NCBI RefSeq assembly: GCF_905220705.1 | Contig: NZ_CAJNAT010000006.1 | Span: 1 to 64,000 of the forward strand | Source: Paraburkholderia domus | GTDB taxonomy: Bacteria > Pseudomonadota > Gammaproteobacteria > Burkholderiales > Burkholderiaceae | Length of the DNA stretch: 64,000 nucleotides | Direction of reading: 5' to 3' | In this document: positions 60,061-64,000 of the stretch, piece by piece | How the letters are laid out: each line of letters opens with the position of its first letter | Position numbering within the stretch: the stretch's first letter is position 1 | Notes under the pieces: model-generated | Seen by the model: the letters and a program-made list of their open reading frames with translations, nothing else | Database searches by the model: none | Told to the model about the DNA's origin: nothing | Translations under genes and position numbers: made by a program

Positions 60061-61275
60061 TTATTTCCACAACGCGCAGCGCGTTTCAGCCTTGGTCGTG
60101 AACGCCTGCTCGCCGGGGATCGTCGCAGTGATCTTGTAGTAGTCCCACGGCTCTTTGGATTCGGCCGGCGTCTTCACCTGCATCAGGTACATATCGTGGA
60201 TCATGCTGCCGTCCTGACGGATGTAGCCCTTCGCGTAGAAGTCGTCGATCTTGGCCTTCTTCAGTTGCGCCATCACCTTGTCGGAATCGGTCGAACCGAC
60301 CGCCTGCACGGCCTTCAGGTAAGTCATGGTCGCCGAGTAGTCGGCGGCCTGCAGGCTCGACGGCATCTTCTTCATCTTGTCGAAGTAGCGCCGCGCCCAC
60401 GCGCGCGTGGTGGCGTCCTTGTTCCAATACCAACTGTCTGTCAGCACCAGGCCTTGGGTCGTTTCCAGACCCAGACTGTGGACATCGTCGATAAACATCA
60501 GTAGTGCGGCCAGTTTCATCGTCTTCGTGATGCCGAATTCCTTGGCAGCCTTGATCGAGTTGATCGTGTCGCCGCCCGCGTTGGCGAGGCCGAGAATTTG
60601 CGCCTTCGACGCTTGCGCCTGCAACAGGAACGACGAGAAGTCCGATGCCGACAGCGGGTGACGCACGGCGCCCAGTACCTGACCACCGTTGGCCTTCACC
60701 ACGTCCGACGTATTCTTTTCGAGCGCCTTGCCGAACGCGTAGTCAGCCGTCAGGAAGTACCACGTCTTGCCACCCTGCTTCGTCACCGCCGAACCCGTGC
60801 CCTTGGCGAGCGCCGTCGTGTCGTATGCATAGTGGATCGTGTACGGCGTGCATTGCTCGTTGGTCAGGGTGTCGGCGCCCGCGCCGATGCTGATATAGAC
60901 CTTGTGCTTCTCACCGGCCACCGTATTCATCGACAGCCCGGTTGCCGAATTCGTGCCGCCGATCAGCAGATCGACGCCGTCGCGATCGAACCATTCGCGC
61001 GCCCGCGACGCAGCGATGTCCGCCTTGTTCTGGTGATCGGCATAAACCACCGAGATCGGCTTGCCATTGACCTTGCCGCCGAAGTCGGCCACGGCCATGC
61101 GGATCGCCTCGAGACCGCCCTGGCCGTCAATATCCGCATACAGACCCGACATGTCGGTGATGAAGCCGATCTTCACGGCATCGTCAGCGGCCTGCGCGCT
61201 GCCCATCGTCAACGCGGCGCCGGCGGCAACCGCAAAACACAGTGTGGCAAGTCGCGCGAGTGGGTTCTTTTTCAT
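60061..61275 (-). CDS. Periplasmic binding protein of the second liv cluster
   Basis: The 404-residue protein has a signal peptide ending MGSAQA and a type I binding-protein fold (VKIGFITDMSGLYADIDGQGG, FLTADYAFGKALEKN). It differs from the two binding proteins at 54753 and 56321 and resembles proteins for less typical ligands (for example aromatic or short organic acids). The ligand is unknown. It lies between livF2 and livH2. Confidence 0.92.
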   Translation of the reverse strand: MKKNPLARLATLCFAVAAGAALTMGSAQAADDAVKIGFITDMSGLYADIDGQGGLEAIRMAVADFGGKVNGKPISVVYADHQNKADIAASRAREWFDRDGVDLLIGGTNSATGLSMNTVAGEKHKVYISIGAGADTLTNEQCTPYTIHYAYDTTALAKGTGSAVTKQGGKTWYFLTADYAFGKALEKNTSDVVKANGGQVLGAVRHPLSASDFSSFLLQAQASKAQILGLANAGGDTINSIKAAKEFGITKTMKLAALLMFIDDVHSLGLETTQGLVLTDSWYWNKDATTRAWARRYFDKMKKMPSSLQAADYSATMTYLKAVQAVGSTDSDKVMAQLKKAKIDDFYAKGYIRQDGSMIHDMYLMQVKTPAESKEPWDYYKITATIPGEQAFTTKAETRCALWK

Positions 61276-61328
61276 TCCTGTCTCCTTGATTCTTCGCTTG
61301 TGGTTATCAGAGGCAATCGGACGCTTTT

Positions 61329-62087
61329 TTATACGCCCAGTAGGTCGTGCAGTATCGGCATCTTGCTTTCGAGTTCACTGGATTCGAAGTGTTCGACGAT
61401 GCCGCCGTGCTCCATCACGTAGAAGCGATCGGCGAGCGGCGCGGCAAAGCGGAAATTCTGTTCGACCATCACGACGGTGTAGCCGCGCGCCTTGAGCGTC
61501 ATGATCATGCGGGCGAGCGCCTGCACGATCACCGGCGCAAGGCCTTCCGAGATTTCGTCGAGTAGCAGCAAACTCGCGCCGGTGCGCAGAATCCGCGCGA
61601 CGGCCAGCATCTGCTGTTCGCCGCCCGAGAGCCGCGTGCCTTGGCTCATGCGGCGTTCCTGCAGATTCGGAAACATCGAATAGATTTCTTCGAGCGACAT
61701 CATGTGCGCCTTGTCGCCGACGGGTGGCGGCAACAGCAGATTTTCCTCACACGAGAGGCTCGAAAAAATCCCCCGCTCTTCCGGGCAATAACCGATGCCG
61801 CAATGGGCGATGCGATGGGTGGGCAGGTTGATGGTCTCGCGCCCGCCGATGCGGATCGAACCGGTGCGCCGGCCGGTCAGCCCCATGATCGCGCGCAGTG
61901 TGGTGGTGCGCCCCGCGCCGTTACGGCCCAACAGCGTGACGACTTCGCCGCGGTTTACCGTCAAATCGACGCCATGCAGGATATGGGACTCCCCGTACCA
62001 TGCCTGCAAACCCGCGATCTCCAGCGCGGGGGCACCGCCAGCCGTACCGCTCACTTCGAGGCTTTCACGCTCGGCAATCGTATTCAT
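61329..62087 (-). CDS. LivF-type ATP-binding protein with variant Walker A
   Basis: The 252-residue ATPase has the signature LSGGEQQMLAVARIL and Walker B LLLLDEISEGLAP. In Walker A (GRNGAGRTTTL) the usual Lys is Arg60 (codon CGC), and the usual Pro after DE is Ile. Lys in this position normally holds the phosphates of ATP, so hydrolysis may be altered or depend on its LivG partner. It overlaps livG2 by four bases (62084-62087). Confidence 0.9.
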   Translation of the reverse strand: MNTIAERESLEVSGTAGGAPALEIAGLQAWYGESHILHGVDLTVNRGEVVTLLGRNGAGRTTTLRAIMGLTGRRTGSIRIGGRETINLPTHRIAHCGIGYCPEERGIFSSLSCEENLLLPPPVGDKAHMMSLEEIYSMFPNLQERRMSQGTRLSGGEQQMLAVARILRTGASLLLLDEISEGLAPVIVQALARMIMTLKARGYTVVMVEQNFRFAAPLADRFYVMEHGGIVEHFESSELESKMPILHDLLGV

Positions 62088-62875
62088 GCGTGGGCTCCGG
62101 CGAGCGCCGCATCGGCGCTGCCCATATAGGCTTGCATCACGAGCGGATTTTTCGACACCTCGGCGTAGCTGCCTTCGGCGAGCACTTCACCCCGTTGCAG
62201 CACGGTAATGGTGTCGGAGATGCCGGCGATCACGTTCATGTTGTGCTCGACCATCAGAATCGTGCGTCCGCTCGATACTTTTTTGATCAACGCGGTAACG
62301 CGATCGACGTCTTCATGGCCCATGCCTTGCGTCGGTTCGTCGAGCAGCATCAGCTCCGGCTCCATGGCGAGCGTGGTGGCAATTTCCAGCGCGCGTTTGC
62401 GGCCGTATGAAAGCTCGACGGTCAAAACATCGGCGAAATCGGTCAAGCCCACCTGGGTAAGCAAATCCATCGCGCGGTCGTCAAGCTGACGCAGCGTGCG
62501 TTCGCTCTTCCAGAAATGAAATGCTGTGCCGAGCACGCGCTGCAAACCGATACGCACATTCTGCAATGCTGTCAGATGCGGAAATACAGCAGAGATCTGA
62601 AACGAGCGGATGATGCCGCGCCGCGCGATTTGCGCCGGCCGTTCGTTGGTGATGTCGATACCGTTAAAGACGATCTGGCCCGCCGTCGGCTCGAGGAATT
62701 TGGTGAGCAGATTGAAGCAGGTGGTCTTGCCTGCCCCATTAGGGCCGATCAGCGCATGGATCGAGCCACGGCGCACGCGCAGGTTCACACCGTTCACGGC
62801 GATGAAGCCTTTGAACTCGCGGGTGAGGCCGCGCGTTTCGAGAATCGTATCGCCGAGAATCATGTTCCCTTCCAT
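62084..62875 (-). CDS. LivG-type ATP-binding protein
   Basis: The 263-residue ATPase has a normal Walker A ([15 protein letters not shown]), Walker B (LMLLDEPTQGM) and the signature region VELSYGRKRALEIA, where the usual Gly-Gln is Tyr-Gly-Arg-Lys. The first gene of the second liv cluster; its start could be at 62875 or at the ATG four codons downstream. Confidence 0.93.
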   Translation of the reverse strand: MEGNMILGDTILETRGLTREFKGFIAVNGVNLRVRRGSIHALIGPNGAGKTTCFNLLTKFLEPTAGQIVFNGIDITNERPAQIARRGIIRSFQISAVFPHLTALQNVRIGLQRVLGTAFHFWKSERTLRQLDDRAMDLLTQVGLTDFADVLTVELSYGRKRALEIATTLAMEPELMLLDEPTQGMGHEDVDRVTALIKKVSSGRTILMVEHNMNVIAGISDTITVLQRGEVLAEGSYAEVSKNPLVMQAYMGSADAALAGAHA

Positions 62876-63229
62876 ACGGAGTAAGGCGAAGCATTACGAT
62901 CTTTCGCGCAAACGGCTGCGCGACTTTGTGTGACGGCGGCACCCCCGTGCCGCTCGTTGGCGTGCTGCACCAATCCGGACGGTAGTCCATGGGGCGGCAC
63001 GCAGCATGGCTGCCATTGTCGCGCCAATGATGCAGCGCATTCATCGGGATTTGCACTTAGTGGATGACAACTGCCTGAGGCAGGCTCGCCGCATGCTCAA
63101 ACGGCATCCGCACCTTGCTCGGGGGCGTGCATGAGGATGGTCGAACAGTGCTTCGACCCTGCTCAAGGCACGCCAGGGGGAAGTCCGAGGCACGCGTCGC
63201 AGCCTCGGCTTCCACTGTCATACGGTGTG
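62876..63229. other. Region between the GMC oxidoreductase gene and livG2
   Basis: I see no gene, strong terminator or clear promoter here. It is GC-rich, as expected of a spacer. The liv cluster promoter probably lies in it. Confidence 0.4.
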
Positions 63230-64000
63230 TCACACGGCGGACATGGACGACGCAGCGCTCGTCTGGACCAGAACGCTGCCGGCCAGGCGTGCGCGGCGGT
63301 CTTCACGGATCATGTCGCTGGCGCGTTCAGCGATCATCAGCGTCGGCGAATTGGTGTTGCCCGAGGTGATGGACGGCATGACGGAAGCATCGACGACGCG
63401 CAGACCGTCAACTCCGATAACTCGTAGGCGGTTGTCGACTACCGCGCCGGGATCGTCGACGGCACCCATTCGGCAGGTGCCCACCGGATGAAAGATGGTG
63501 GTGCCGACCGCGCCTGCGGCCTGCTGAAGTTCTTCTTCGGTCTGGTACTGAACCCCGGGCAGAATCTCTTGCGGCCGATAGCGCGCGAGCGCGGGCGCTG
63601 CGGCAATACGGCGCGTGAGACGCAGTGCGTTGGCCGCGACGTGCCGGTCGTAGTCCGTCGACAGATAATTCGGCGCGATCAACGGTGGCGCCGAGGCATC
63701 GGTCGAATCGATGTGAATGCTGCCGCGCGAGGTCGGGCGCAACTGACACACCGACGCCGTGAACGCATTGAAACGATGCAGCGGCTCACCGAAGCGGTCG
63801 AGCGAGAGCGGTTGCACGTGATACTCGAGGTCTGGGCGAGTGAGTGAGCGATCATCCGGATCCGATTTGGCGAAGGCGCCGAGTTGCGACGGCGACATCG
63901 ACATGGGACCACTTTGAAAGAGTGCGTACTGCATGCCAATCATCAGCTTGCCCCACCAATGGGCGGAGGCAGTATTGAGCGTGCGCACGCCGTCTACTTT
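63230..64000 (-). CDS. GMC-family oxidoreductase, C-terminal part (cut by window edge)
   Basis: The last 256 residues of a flavoprotein are in view; the gene enters from the right edge. The C-terminal GMC signature is present: the catalytic His in [12 protein letters not shown], then [29 protein letters not shown]. Substrate is an alcohol (choline, glucose, aliphatic or similar), not known. The neighbour liv cluster on the same strand may import a related compound. The N-terminal FAD domain is not visible. Confidence 0.9.
   Translation of the reverse strand, partial: KVDGVRTLNTASAHWWGKLMIGMQYALFQSGPMSMSPSQLGAFAKSDPDDRSLTRPDLEYHVQPLSLDRFGEPLHRFNAFTASVCQLRPTSRGSIHIDSTDASAPPLIAPNYLSTDYDRHVAANALRLTRRIAAAPALARYRPQEILPGVQYQTEEELQQAAGAVGTTIFHPVGTCRMGAVDDPGAVVDNRLRVIGVDGLRVVDASVMPSITSGNTNSPTLMIAERASDMIREDRRARLAGSVLVQTSAASSMSAV

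Overview
The window looks like a piece of the main chromosome of a Burkholderia sensu lato bacterium, most likely Paraburkholderia. The reasons are the high-GC coding style, the gene order mnmG-rsmG-parA-parB-atpIBEFHAGDC, two copies of a 16-bp parS-type palindrome beside parAB, a tandem glycine riboswitch ahead of gcvTHP, and many liv-type (branched-chain amino acid) ABC transporter genes. The species is inferred from gene content only.

Layout. (1) 1-7278 is accessory DNA of lower GC: the start of an IS110-family transposase gene running off the left edge, then a Tn7-like transposition operon on the + strand (two unknown proteins, a TnsA-TnsB fusion, TnsC and a TnsD/TniQ-type target selector). 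Its probable right end carries a palindrome about 36 bp from the 3' end of a tRNA-Arg(CCG) gene. (2) 7313-12843 holds tRNA-Arg, a membrane-anchored dihaem cytochrome c, rep helicase, a Gfo/Idh/MocA oxidoreductase and a small lipoprotein. (3) 12895-22811 holds the glycine cleavage operon under its riboswitch, an alginate-lyase-family protein, serine deaminase (sdaA), a ThDP-dependent enzyme and a PepSY-like secreted protein. Glycine cleavage with the folate pool links glycine and serine, and SdaA drains serine to pyruvate. (4) 22851-23813 is an MqsRA-like toxin-antitoxin candidate with a zinc-finger/ribbon-helix-helix regulator and a palindromic operator. (5) 23921-37589 holds an amino-acid-binding protein, putA, a small membrane protein, priA, hemE, a cyclohexadienyl-dehydratase-like periplasmic protein and an acyl-CoA synthetase. 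(6) 37606-45439 is the complete F1Fo ATP synthase operon, on the minus strand, with palindromic repeats between its genes. (7) 46335-50757 is parB, parA, rsmG and mnmG, with parS sites inside mnmG and in a terminator hairpin upstream of mnmG. (8) 50933-62875 holds two liv-type transporter clusters. One has LivF, a fused LivM-LivG, LivH and two paralogous binding proteins. The other has LivM, LivH, a binding protein, LivF and LivG. (9) 63230-64000 is the C-terminal part of a GMC-family oxidoreductase gene cut by the right edge.

The least ordinary parts are the Tn7-like element with a fused TnsAB beside a tRNA, the hybrid MqsA-like pair, parS embedded in a terminator, and one LivF whose Walker A lysine is arginine. 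No CRISPR array and no rRNA gene was seen. All assignments come from reading the sequence; no database search was run.
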